Shown: in pieces, positions 26,301-38,115 of the stretch
Numbering within the stretch: position 1 is the stretch's first letter
Layout of the letters: each line of letters starts with the position of its first letter
Assembly: GCA_036850595.1 (NCBI GenBank)
Contig: CM072168.1
Coordinates: 12,453,982 to 12,517,981 of the forward strand
Origin: Rhyacichthys aspro
Taxonomy: Eukaryota; Chordata; Actinopteri; Gobiiformes; Rhyacichthyidae
Direction of reading: 5' to 3'
DNA: 64,000 nucleotides
Made by a program: the position numbers and the translations under genes
The notes under the pieces: generated by a model
What the model saw: the letters and a program-made list of their open reading frames with translations, nothing else
Told to the model about the DNA's origin: nothing
The model's database searches: none

Positions 26301-29300
26301 TTTTTCCTCTCATTTCCGGGGTCTGACCTGAGGCAAATGCCAAACTGACGCTTGTGCTGCAAGCTTCTCACCAGAACCCCAGAGGTAGTACCTTGGTTTC
26401 TCTGTGCTCAAAGTAACATATATTACTTATGTAACATTATTGAGCTTTTGTGCATTGCATTTAGCAAAGTAAGCTAAACTAAAAATAAAATCTATAATTT
26501 AGAGGTGCTCTGGTATATTCTGTTCATCCTTCTAATAAATGTCTTTTTTGCAGCATTTTCAGCTGGCTTTGATCGACTCCACTCTCTGCACTTTGTCCAA
26601 AGCTGAAAGTAAGTTGCGTTGCTAAAATTACCCAAGGCTCTATAGAGACAAGCGGCACAAAGCTGTAGAATGTAATTTTAGATTTGATTCTGCTGCTTGT
26701 CAGTGGCAGATAGCACTTATCAAAATGGCACTGGGATATTTCTACAAAGAACTTTTTCCTTTCTGCTACTGTTTCCCTCCTTATTCTTCATGACAAGGGT
26801 TGCCTAGGAAACAGCACAAGAAGAGAGTGCTATACACACTGTGATTTCAGATAACATGCACACTCTAGGGAAGCTTTTCTAGTTTCCTCCCATCTGTGCT
26901 CTGTACAATTTCAAAACCTAGCCCATTGACTGCATTGTATTAAATGTGTGATATAACCCACCCTTTTCTAACAGGTAAAGTCTAATTCCTCTTGTCTCTC
27001 GTATTCCCCACAGTTCAGTTCCACATCGCTCATTTGTATGAGATTCAGGTAAGCAAATAACTACCTACATTTTCTGCTTCAACATTAAAGCCTTATTGGT
27101 GCAGGACACACATTTGTCACACTGTCTTGTTCCTTGTGATTGGCATACTTTATATTTTCATACAGTTTTTTGTGTGTGAAATTCTCATACATTCACAACC
27201 AGCTAGTGGATGTGATGTACAATTTTCTTGGTAGGATTCTATGGGATTTGTGTGTCTGTTTATTGAGATGATATTGTCCTATTAGTATTAATAAGTATTT
27301 CTCTGCGTAAACATTATGTGATGGAGTTATCATGATGCTTGTTAAAAGGATGGCATTGGTGACACATTGAGCAATGGCAAAATGTGACAAATGCCAGTTA
27401 TCTAGAAATAAGCTAAAACTTTGCATTTGTTTACATTTATGGGCTTTTTGACATTTTAAGAGGATATTCCTTCTTCAGATTTAGTGGTGTAGTGTATAGA
27501 GACTTGCAGAATCACTGTATTGTGATGCTAGTGTCATAGGCAGCATACAGTGAATTATAAGGTATTGTGAATATTCTGAGTGTGTATGTTGTAAAATCTG
27601 TGGAAGTGTCAGTGATCTGTCATGTCATTGTTTGTTGTCAGAGCTGGGCCTGGTTTGATGACAATCAATAGTCTGAGCAGGAAGGAACCACTAAGAGCCT
27701 GTCTCATTTATGTTTCCTAAGTGTCAGCATACACCCAGAGGTGTTTTAATTGTGCATAGACAGGAAGAGGCCACAACCAGGCGAGGAGTGTGTGTTTGCA
27801 CTGTTCACATTTTGGACATTTTAAAGTTGATAGTCAATAATGGGGGATGGGTAACTGTTTGCAGTGATAAGAGTCATCCGGCACACATGCTATGGATTGG
27901 TTCAGTCTCAAGGTCAGTAAGGTCACAAAGTAAAAACACACAATGGACTCTCCTTAGACTACGCAGCTCAGGTTTCTCTTAAATACAAAGAATGGACCTT
28001 AGTACCTCCAGACCTGCCCACTTAGAGCTGCCAGACGTGTTGAGTCTGGCAAGTCCGTCCACACTGACCCTCCCCCGTTTTCGTGTGTGTCTGGATGGTC
28101 ACTGCCAGTGTTAAGACGTCTTTTGACTCTTTGTGTCTGTCCGGACACAACCATAAAACACTGACCTCCTGTCTGGCTTCAACATCTCTTTAATTTCTTC
28201 TGCCCCCAGAAGAAATACAGGGCAGCTAAAGAAGCATATGAACATCTGCTGCAGACCGAAGATCTTCCTGCACAGGTGAAAGCCGCCACACTGCAACAAC
28301 TTGGTGAGTTTGAAATACAAACTTATGACTGAAAATCACACTGCTGGCTCTAATAGTGATTTATAAGCATTGCTGTGGGAGTCCTGGTGACAAATCTGTT
28401 TTTGTTTACTGTGTTTGTTGTCACTGTCCTGATATGAACGTGGTGGCTGCAATAGTGCATTGTTTTGTCTGTTCCATTCCACCATAATGCATTGAAAATA
28501 TAAGTAAGCAAAGGAAAGGGCAATTCAGATTATACATTTTGTTGTAAATTTTGATAACACAAACATTTTCTTCTTTTTCATGAAAAAAAATCATATTTCA
28601 TATATTTCATCTTTGGCAGTGAGCTACATCATTTAAATAAGCTCTTCTGGTAGATGACAATTTTTTAACCTTTGAACAGCAATACGCCATATCAGCTGAC
28701 ACCCCTAAATCTGTGAAAATAAGTTGTAAAACAGTTAGTGCAGATGTGATTTGACAACTTTAATTTGCTGCTCCTTTAATGCTTTCAAAAGACAATGTCA
28801 ATGTTGTCCTTTACACAAAATAATGTATGTGCCATGCTCGTCTACATGAAGTAGGGTTATGTTACTGGCTGAAGACTGGCTCATTTATAAATGTATCTAA
28901 AGATAGATTCTCAGTGAACAAACAAAAAACATACTAGGCACAGCAGCATTGTTAGAGTTAAACATTCAGTTGCTGAAAAGATGTTCGTATGTACTTTTTC
29001 ACTCCATGTAGACAACCTGCCTGCTTTCATTAAGTTGTAAAAACCATTTCCCCTTCTAGTGCTGTAGCTGTTGTCATGGTGACCTGTGGAGATTGCCTGA
29101 GGTGCCGTAGAGTCAGTCTTTCAAAGCATCTGCTCACACTTATAATGCATCGGTTATAAATTGTTCGAGGTTATTTTTAGTCCGCAAGCAAAATTGGCAG
29201 ATTCATTTATTATCTGTCAAACAATACTTGGAGCTACAATGTTTGAGCTGATCTGATTCAATACCGGTCCAGGCTGGATGCATCACACAGTGGAGCAACT

Positions 29301-32300
29301 GGGGGATAAAGGCACCAAGGACAGCTATGCCATCCAGTGTCTTCAGAAGTCTATAGAGGCAGACCCAGACTCTGGCCAGTCCTGGTACTTTCTTGGCAGG
29401 TAAGAACAAAACAAGGGCGTTGTGTGTGCTCTAGAGATCACACCTCTTATTTGTCAGAGCTTTGTACATTATCAGAGTGCAAATCAGTGTGTGAGAGTTT
29501 GACCTAGAGGCTATCTGCTGGGTGGCTGTGAGAATAGTCTTGGGAACAACTTGTATTGGCCAAATGATCATGTCATTAATGCTCCATTGGACCACTAGAT
29601 CATTGGAGGCAGGGGCGTCTTTTTTCTTTTACTGTTGATTTGTTTATTGTAGGGAATTTATTTTGCACTCAACCTTTAATTTGTATTGGATAGCTAACCT
29701 GTTAAATTTAAAACATATTATATATAATGTATAATTAATGTATAATATGTAAATCTATTATTGCAATCATTTTCATTTTAACATCACAGTTCAGTTTTAA
29801 TATTTATGCAATAATAGCTTCTTAAAAGCATCACAAAACAGTAGTCATCTTGGATGGTTGAAAAAGTACCTTAACCAATCTATTTTAACCAATGAGGCCT
29901 ATGCTCAACATATTTGATGAAAGTCCGTTTTAACTGGGGGATGGCCAGACATCCACTGTCATCCAGTCCAAATGAAATACACATTTTCAAATTCAGCCAG
30001 CCTAATAAATTATTAAAAAGCTTGTAAATGGCAAGGGCAAATGTCACAGCAGCTACCCAGTGTTTCTTCAACTGCATGGCTTTTCTAAATTATTTCCTGG
30101 CAAATAGTATTTTTAAACTACTTCCCTTTTTTGTTATTTTCCTTTCAGGTGCTATTCCAGTATTGGGAAGGTGCAGGATGCCTTCATCTCTTATCGTCAG
30201 TCTATTGACAAGTCAGAGGCTAGTGCTGACACCTGGTGCTCTATAGGGTAAAACACAACTGCTTACTTATTCTTAACTGTTTCGTAAGAGGCACAATGGT
30301 GACAAAACCAATTTTAGGACTTACTGGTGCCTTCTCACTTGATGCTTGTAATTCGATTAAAACTAACTCATGTGCAGTTCACTTATTAGTACAGTTCACT
30401 TGAGCTGGTGTGAAAGCAGTCCAGAGAACTCTTGTGGGGATTAACGAGTGCTTCCAAGTCAACTCCAGCAAAATAATAATTAGACTGTTGTGGCTGTGGG
30501 TCAGACTGTTCATTTATTTTCTCTGTTAAAATGGTAAAGCTGAGCACAGGCACTGTGGCTATCGTAAACCAATCTGGTGTCAAATACAACAGGACATGAC
30601 TGATTATAAGGTGCCTGTGTAAATATAAACCACACAGACCCAGACAAATACAATAAAAAAATCCAGAGCCTGGTTCAGATTTCAAGGGTGAAAACAAAGT
30701 GCATTTTTTTAAATCCACATGGAATGTTTAAAATCTGCAGTTAAAAACTCCAACAGAAAGGACAATGTTCAGGCGGTACGATGGTTGATGTATATTTACA
30801 AACCAAATGAAGCCTTTCTCTGCTGATTGATATCTGCAGGGTGCTCTACCAGCAGCAGAACCAGCCTATGGACGCACTGCAGGCCTACATCTGCGCTGTT
30901 CAACTGGACCACAGCCACGCAGCTGCCTGGATGGACCTAGGAACCCTGTACGAGTCCTGTGGACAGCCGCATGATGCTATCAAGTGCTACATCAATGCAA
31001 CACGCAGCAAGTCGTGTCTCAACACTGTTGCACTCACACAACGCATTAAACTGTTGCAGGTAGGACTGGCATGCATACAGAGACTGCACCCGTATGTGAG
31101 ACATTGTGGAGTATTTATTGTGTGTGAATTCACGTGCTGTGGTTATTGCCAAACAATCAGCGTTTCAAAATGCAGATTGTGCTTTTGTGGCTTTAATTTC
31201 TTACAACTAAGATATGAATAATTATTCATATTGACATTTTAAAATTTTTTGACTGTAATTGAATAGCATACCTCATGGCATTAAATATTTGATATATTTT
31301 ATTTTTTGCAAGTGTGCCAGCTGTAGACTTATAATATAAAGCCTTTCTTGTTGAACCCAAAGTTCAGCACTAAAGTTTGTCTTACACAATTTCTCCTAGG
31401 CTCAGTTGTGTAACCTACAGCCAGGTAGTCTGCAGAATAAGAGTAAAATGCTTCCTAGTATTGAGGAGGCATGGAGCCTTCCCATTCCTGCTGAGCTCAC
31501 GTCCAGGCAGGGGGCCTTGAACACTGCACAGGCACAGCAGGTGAGATCCAGCTTATACAAGAGACTTCAGCAACTCTTAAAAACAAAGTAGCTGTTAAGT
31601 TTGTAAATACTTTACAAGTTAAGGTTTTGTTAATACCTGTACAATATGTATGTGTCTTCTTTGAAAGCACAACGAATGGCTAGAATATGCTGAGAAATAT
31701 GTAACACACTTAATGTGTTATGATATTGGCAATCAAAAAACTCACTCAGTTGATAACATACAGTAAAGACTAACCACTACTGCCATCACTTTCATATATT
31801 CATTTTACCCTTTATTTTAGTTGTCTTATTTGCCATGAACTGATTGTGCCTGATGCCTGGCTTACTCTTTAACATCTGCTTGGTCCAAATTGATTTTTAT
31901 CAGTTACGAAATAATAGTCTTTTAGTTTTGTATTAAAATGTCTACAAATTGTGAAACAGTTTTTTAACATGGGAAACCTCATGTAAAACATATAACAACT
32001 GGGTCATTCTACAATGTTGCATTGGCCATGTTTTATGAGATGCATTTGGCACAAATTATGTATCATGCTGTAATTTTCCCAAGATGACATTTCACTATAA
32101 ATTGTGTAATTTTGCTTAAAACAGAATCAGAATAGTGGAGTTGCTTTGTTAATTTTTTGTATTATCATGCGACATCCAGCTTAACCTTACCACTGCTTTA
32201 AAATGACATTTGGACTCAATTTATGCAAAGAAAAATATTACTACAGATTGACTCCATATGTTCTACATCTCAAACATAACCAAATAGTGAAGTTAGGGCC

Positions 32301-35300
32301 ATTTTAGGTTCATATTACTTTTTAAGATGAAATTTTTAAGGCCGAAATAGCAGGTTTTGTACAATGACCCAACTAATGTTTCACGCTACAGACAACTTCT
32401 ACTCTGAATGTTGCCTTAATCTATTCCTCATTGCAAAATTAAGGCTCAACATACTTTATTTAAATCAGAGTATTGTCCAACATGCATATTTGAGTGCATG
32501 TACGTGTTGTGAATTCATCATTTTTGTTCAAAGCTGTCTCAGAAAGTTGCAACACTATTTTTGGTTGTCAACAAAGTATGTCTGTGTGTGTTTGTGGACT
32601 CTCTAGACTTGTAAGACGGATGTAGGCCAGTCTGCCAGCAACCATACAGACTCAGAAACCAGTCCTGCCAAGAGAAAACGCACTGCCAGCCCAGTGAAGG
32701 TACTGCTTTGGACAGTATGGCTCTGCTATTCCGTAGGCCAGTAAAGATAATGTGCTTTAGTTTATTTATTTTGTTTTTATTTTTTTTCCTCTAGGGAGCA
32801 GATCCATGGACAAGTAGCCCCAATCAGCAGCCAGTTCCAAGCTGGTACCTGCCACCACAGAAGCTTCAGGTTGGAAATCATGTTTAGTGGTGTGGCATTG
32901 CAATAAGCTGTTCATCCTAATATGACCTAAAATAAATAACATTTATTTTAAAATGTCCAGCTCTTGGATCACTTGCGAACCAACCGAGCTAACCTCAAGC
33001 CTCTTCAGGTTCAGATGCTAGAGCAGCTGGAGAACCAGTTCTCCCTCATGCAGCAGCATCAGCAGCAGGTGTGTACTTCCCTTGTGGAAAACTAGAAAAC
33101 AGAAGTGAGAATAATGCATCTGTCACAAAAACTCACATGGTTGATTACAGAATGAATGTTTGTCATAATTTCTAATTTGTGTTTTTTGATGCGTCAGATG
33201 AGGCAGCAGGCAGCAGCAGGAGGCCAGCCTCGGCTGAACCTCCCTAATGGACCATTGGTCGAGCCATCCAACCATCTTGCAGGTCTCCCTGTGAAATCTC
33301 CTTCCACTCACACAGCCATCCGACCCCTATGTGTCTCCCAGCCCACAGCCAATGGGTCCTGTTCGTCAAGTCCCAAGTCAGGACTGAAAGGACACCTCAG
33401 TACGGGCTCTGTGGACAAAAATCACACACCAGGTCTGGGAGGTGGCAGCAATGGAAACGTGCCTTACCTGCAGCAGAACTCTCTACCTCACAACTGCACA
33501 GCCACCACTCACCCCAGCACCAGCAGCACTACCACTAGTCCCAGTCATGCAGACGAGGCATGGAGGAGCCAACAGCCTAGCACTACCACTCAGGTAGCTG
33601 ATGAAGATTTGCTCCCATTATCATCTAGCTCTGAGCTGGATAGAATGTCTTTCATATCCTTATCTTTGATACATTATTCTTTCCTAAATTTTACTATGTC
33701 AGGTCCTCTTATTTCACTTTATTAAAGCATTCATTTTTATTTCATTTTTTTCTTCAGTGTTAAATATTTTCTTGTATCTGTCTATTCACTGTCTAGGAAC
33801 TTCAAAAAGGTCCAGGTTCACATTCGGCAGGTCCCAATGGAGAACCCCTTTTCTCTTCCTCCTCCCCTCAGACATCATTCTCTTCCTCTGGCATTTTGAA
33901 TCAGGTCGGACATTCCTCTGGGCCCTGCACTGCCTCCTCCTCAGCCTCCTCTTTGTCTCCTACGTCCCCCCAGACCACACCCAATCACTTGTCCTCCCCT
34001 CTTCACTCCACTACTACCTCAGGGGTCCACACCAAAGACACCATGCCTTCAGGGGGCAACAATGGCAGCAATTGTGCAGCCAACTCTTTGCCATCAGGTC
34101 CAGAAGCTGCTGCCAGGCATTCAGCAGGAACAGCCCAAAGTCCCAGCAGCACCTCTGTGCAGGGACTGACTAATCACGTCCAGGCGCAGGTGATGGACAG
34201 CTCTGCAAGTTTGTCGCAGCCTGGCTCTCCTGCCTCTGGGGCGCTAAGTTCAGACAATCCTCAACTCTCAGCCTTGCTAAAGGGAAAAGCCAATACTACC
34301 AGTAATGATGGTAACAATAACTGCAGTACCCACGGAGGGCCCACCTCAGAGAAAATCAACAACGTCCATCCGTGTCTCAACTCCAAGTCAGACCACTCGG
34401 TGACGTCCTCGCCAGTCTCAGCTACTGCTACACCCTCTCCCTGCTGTGGAGACCCTCATGCAGCCAATAACCTCTCCTGCCTTAACAGCCCGTCCAACTC
34501 CAACAGCCAAGGGCCCACACTCAATGGGAAGGAGTCAGAGGACTCTCACAGCCCACTGAAACTGGAGCCTTCAGGTGCTCATCGCCTCACGGGCCCTGCA
34601 GGTCTGATACCCTGGTCCTCAGTGTCCATCTACCCCAGCTCCAGTGAAGTGCTTAAAGCATGCAGGTAGGCAACAAATCACTATTATAGTTCTGTTAGAA
34701 TATATGTTAGCTGGGAAATAATGGCACTGATGAAAGAGATAAGAATATTTCAGAAATCTACTTTTGAAACCATGTTTTTAATAACTACCAAATAATAGAT
34801 AAGTGACCAAAACCAATTGCAGAAGAGCAGATTAATCTAGTAAAAGACTAATTTGATTTCCTCCTGAAAAATACTTAGAGATGTGTTTATTATTGCCACT
34901 GTGTGGAACACTAATAGTGTAATTTCTGTTGGGACCTGAGATGTCATGTCTTCTTCTGGCCTACACAGAATTGTTGAGTTCTTGTACTAATAGGCAGAGA
35001 ATGATGACAAAGTAACCCTCTACAGTTTGTTACATGTATGGTTTTCTTGAAACCTGTTGAATTTTTTATTTGGAATGCTAAAGTTTTATTATTATTATTA
35101 TGTTCTAGGAATCTGGGAAAGAATGGGTTGTCGACCAGCAGCATCCTCTTGGACAAGTGTCCTCCACCTCGACCCCCTCGCCCGCCTTCTCCTCCACTGC
35201 CAAAGGATAAGCTCAACCCCCCAACGCCCAGTATTTATGTGCGTACTGCCTCTATAAAAGGAAAAGTATTGATGTAATAGGGTTTTGCTGTGTATCTTAC

Positions 35301-38115
35301 CTCCATTATACAATTATCTCTTCAATGTGTGCATTCCTCCATCATTCTGCACTTAGTTAATATTGTCTTTGTCTTTGTCTCTTTTTTCAATTTAAAGCTT
35401 GAAAATAAGAGGGATGCCTTCTTTCCTCCTCTACATCAGTTCTGTACTAACCCTGCCAATCCAGTCACTGTTATTAGAGGACTGGCTGGAGCACTCAAAC
35501 TCGGTAAGAGCTGGCACCAGAAATACACAAAATAATCCCATGTTACCTGTAGCTGTAACCTTCAGCAGCGGGGCATACACTGGCTAAGTCTTTAAACATA
35601 GTTTGTGGTGTTTGTAGTTTAGTTTGACATTTTTGACAACAGCACCACCTGCAAGTTGAAAGTGTTACTGCAGAAACCTTACCAGGTGTGCTACTTTTGC
35701 CACTATTATGTAATGCTCAAGTAACATTGACAGTCAATGAACCTTTTATGCAGTATGTAAGGTTTTAAAGCCAATTTTACATTTTCTGTTTCTTACTTGG
35801 TCTGTTGAACATTTTTATTTTTTTCATTTCTTATTTAATAAAAAGAAAGAAAAAACATTATTTCTTTTGTCTCTGTAGACTTGGGCCTGTTCTCCACAAA
35901 GACACTTGTAGAGGCCAACCCTGACCACCTGGTAGAGGTCCGCACACAGTTGGCCCAGCCCACAGATGAGAACTGGGACCCCAGCGGCAGCAGGAAGATG
36001 TGGCGGTGTGAGAGCAGCCGTTCCCACACCACTATCATCAAATATGCCCAGTATCAGGCCTCCTCTTTCCAGGAGTCTCTCCGGGTAAGTGACAAGTTAA
36101 CTTGTGTATTACAAACCCATAATGCACCACGTTTTGTAGCATCTAAAAAAATGTAGTAGTCCTCTGTGTTGAATTATTTATGTTAAGCTAATCTAATTTT
36201 CAATTTCCCCATAGTTGCTAGTTCATATAGTATAAGTTGTGCATATTTATCCGTTTTGTTTTGTTTTGTTTTTACAGGAAGAAAATGAGAAAAAGAAGGA
36301 GATGGAAGCAGAAGCAGGTTCTTCAGAAAAGTACTATTTTCTTCCTTTTTGATTTTTTTAATAAAAGTATTTTCTTTTTTCTGAATAGCACTGTTATTCT
36401 CCCAATGTAGTGTTGCTCGCCGGAGGAAAGGACCTTTCAAACACCTCAAGTTTGGCACCAACATAGATCTTTCCGATGAGAAGAAGTAAGTGAACATATT
36501 TGTACATGTAATTTAGTTTAATTGAACATGAAATGAGAAATGAGAACATAAAGATGACATTAATATGTGTTTTTAGATGGAAACAGCAGCTTCAAGAGCT
36601 GACTAAACTGCCAGCTTTTGCCAGAGTGGTGTCAGCTGGTAACCTGCTGAGCCATGTCGGACACACAATCCTTGGAATGAACACTGTGCAGCTCTACATG
36701 AAGGTGCCAGGGAGCAGGACTCCAGGTACGCTCAGGCACTGGTGCATGTGTGTCTGCAAGTTTATTACTGGTCACTATTAGTCATCTTTTTTCATCACAT
36801 TATTTGTAGGTCACCAGGAGAACAATAACTTCTGCTCAGTCAACATCAACATAGGACCTGGAGACTGTGAGTGGTTTGCGGTGCCTGAACCATACTGGGG
36901 CGTCATTAATGACTTCTGTGAAAAGTAAGTTCTCAAAATCCCCAATCATACTATACAAATATTTATCCTCAAGTATTAACTGTGTTTACACTCTCGCTTA
37001 ACAGAAACAACATCAACTTCCTGATGGGGTCATGGTGGCCTAACCTGGAGGACCTATACGAGGCCAATGTGCCTGTTTACCGGTTCATCCAGCGTCCTGG
37101 AGACTTGGTGTGGCTCAACACTGGCACTATCCACTGGGTTCAGGCCATCGGCTGGTGCAACAACATTGCATGGAATGTTGGACCTCTCACAGGTAAGTGT
37201 GGACTATTTACTATTTTAAATAAAAAAGGATGACACAGTCCTTATCAGTAAATCAGGGCACTATTGAAGAAACCTCATCTATGTTGGGGAACACTTAATT
37301 CTAATTCTATAAAGCTTTTTAGTCTGCAGAGGCATTTAGAGAAATATTGCATTTATATAGTGTCCAATTTTGTTCTCAGCCCATCAGTACAAGCTTGCTG
37401 TGGAGCGCTATGAATGGAACAAATTGCAGAGTGTCAAATCCATCGTCCCTATGATCCACCTGTCTTGGAACCTGGCCAGAAACATTAAAGTGTCTGATCA
37501 CAAACTCTTTGAGATGATCAAGTAAGAAACTTACAATGGCCACATTATCTCTGAGACTAGTCATAGTATTTATTTATCTCTGCTTTTCTTACGCTTTTCC
37601 TATTGTACATCAGGTATTGTTTGCTGCGGACACTCAAACAATGTCAGATGCAGCGTGAACTTATACTGGCTGCTGGGAAGCAGCTGGTGTGGCATGGCAG
37701 GACGCAGAATGAGCCAGCACACTACTGCAGTATTTGTGAGGTAAGTGAGCACTTTCACCTGGAGCCTTTCTGCTGAAGCTTTTTTTTAAAACCTTTTGCT
37801 GTCCACTTGTGTGTTAGGTGGAGGTGTTCAACTTGCTGTTTGTGACCAGTGAGAGCAACAGCAGAAAAACTTATGTGGTGCACTGCCAGGATTGTGCCCG
37901 TAGGGGGAGCACTGACCTGGACAACTTCGTGGTGCTAGAGCAGTACAAGATAGAGGACCTCATGCAGGTTTATGACCAGTTCACACTTGTGAGTATCAAG
38001 CACACTAAGCCAGTCTGTCTGATAAATACATGCTCTGATGTATTTTATAGTCAATTAAAACAATACTCTCTTTGTTCTCTTTTGATAGGCTAGTCCCTTG
38101 CCTTCCTCTTCTTGA
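15453..38115 (+). CDS. kdm6a: Lysine-specific demethylase 6A (UTX), H3K27me2/3 demethylase
   Basis: KDM6A is a nuclear Fe(II)/2-oxoglutarate dioxygenase that removes H3K27me3/me2 and is a subunit of the MLL3/MLL4 complexes. The thirty coding exons are 15453-15619, 15757-15820, 18896-19004, 19270-19319, 20355-20413, 22342-22462, 26554-26608, 27014-27048, 28210-28303, 29273-29399, 30149-30247, 30840-31059, 31400-31540, 32607-32699, 32795-32869, 32961-33068, 33198-33593, 33797-34665, 35109-35238, 35398-35503, 35879-36084, 36278-36330, 36411-36485, 36577-36725, 36810-36924, 37005-37192, 37380-37521, 37614-37740, 37818-37988 and 38089-38115. The spliced frame is 4371 nt, 1456 residues plus TGA, close to the human isoform with the NLS exon. 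It starts MKSCGVSL, as in human. Order: TPR array (about 85-390), low-complexity linker (480-930), JmjC domain, zinc-binding domain, and end PLPSSS. Iron ligands are H1202, E1204 and H1282. All catalytic and zinc residues I checked are present. Zebrafish nomenclature may use kdm6al. Confidence 0.97.
15821..18895 (+). other. kdm6a intron 2 (3.1 kb)
   Basis: This intron separates the first two exons from the TPR exons. It holds the large (TA)n(CA)n microsatellite at 17295-17388. The rest is unique AT-rich sequence in which I see no exon or mobile element. First introns of CpG-island genes often carry enhancers, but no specific motif stands out here. Confidence 0.6.
17295..17388. repeat. Compound microsatellite (TA)38(CA)9
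   Basis: An uninterrupted run of TA dinucleotides (17295-17370) passes directly into CA dinucleotides (17371-17388). Open frames reading IYIYIY across it are artefacts. The length and purity suggest high mutability. It lies inside kdm6a intron 2. Confidence 0.97.
18896..31059 (+). other. kdm6a: kdm6a exons 3-12: TPR array
   Basis: These ten small exons encode the tetratricopeptide repeat block, roughly residues 78-400. In human KDM6A this block is the protein-interaction platform. Landmarks in order are CQLGHFNLLLEDYPKA (exons 3-4), YGLGIVYFHYNAFQW (exon 5), RLGLMFKVNTDYESSLK (exon 6), AHLYEIQ (exon 8), SWYFLGRCYSSIGKVQDAF (exons 10-11), and VLYQQQNQPMDALQAY then AAAWMDLGTLYESC (exon 12). 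Each fits the helix-turn-helix pattern of TPR units. The N-terminal residues have drifted more from human than the repeats have. Introns here are the longest in the gene and contain no further coding sequence that I can support. Confidence 0.9.
20414..26553 (+). other. kdm6a introns 5 and 6 (with exon 6 at 22342-22462)
   Basis: Apart from the 121-nt exon 6, this 6-kb stretch is intronic. It contains short purine-rich tracts (for example gagagagagagag near 23955) and a poly(A) run near 26228. Open frames of 60-110 codons on both strands have no family resemblance and no flanking splice sites in phase with kdm6a, so I treat them as chance. Confidence 0.6.
32607..32699 (+). other. kdm6a: kdm6a exon 14: in-frame cassette exon with nuclear localisation signal
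   Basis: This exon is 93 nt, a multiple of three, with phase 0 at both ends, so skipping it would keep the frame. It encodes residues 448-478 and contains SPAKRKRTASPVK, with the basic cluster KRKR at 469-472. Human KDM6A has a longer alternatively spliced exon here ending in a closely similar SPAKRKRTSSP segment, and some human isoforms lack it. By analogy this is probably an optional NLS exon. Expression data would be needed to show actual skipping. Confidence 0.85.
33198..34665 (+). other. kdm6a: kdm6a exons 17-18: long disordered linker
   Basis: Two large exons (396 and 869 nt) encode residues of about 540-960, rich in Ser, Thr, Asn, Gly and Pro. This is the unstructured region between the TPR block and the catalytic half in UTX proteins. 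Short conserved islands show it is real coding sequence: GSNGNVPYLQ near the end of exon 17, and SHSAGPNGE, GLTNHV, SSDNPQLSALL, INNVHPCL and VSIYPSSSEVLKACR in exon 18. The exons are separated by a 203-bp intron. A long open frame at 33757-34173 is only an out-of-frame overlap of exon 18. Confidence 0.9.
36577..37521 (+). other. kdm6a: kdm6a exons 24-27: JmjC catalytic core
   Basis: Four exons encode the core of the JmjC dioxygenase domain. The Fe(II) ligands are H1202 and E1204 in TPGHQENNNF and H1282 in GTIHWVQAIGW. Residues equivalent to the human 2-oxoglutarate contacts are K1193, T1199, S1210 and N1212, a constant offset of 56 from human numbering. The exons are 36577-36725, 36810-36924, 37005-37192 and 37380-37521. 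The enzyme should be catalytically competent. One difference near the active face is EPYWGVINDF, where human has EGYWGVLNDF. Confidence 0.93.
37614..37988 (+). other. kdm6a: kdm6a exons 28-29: GATA-like zinc-binding domain
   Basis: Exons 37614-37740 and 37818-37988 encode the C-terminal zinc domain that helps KDM6 enzymes recognise the H3 tail. The four cysteines are C1387 and C1390 (HYCSICE) and C1414 and C1417 (VHCQDCAR), at the same offset of 56 from human as the iron ligands. The segment continues to LEQYKIEDLMQVYDQFTL, almost the same as human. The last coding exon, 38089-38115, adds only ASPLPSSS and the stop. Confidence 0.93.

Noticed and set aside
33757..34173. 138-codon plus-strand frame overlapping kdm6a exon 18
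   Set aside because: It is an out-of-frame overlap; the in-phase frame of exon 18 (33797-34665) has the conserved UTX islands.
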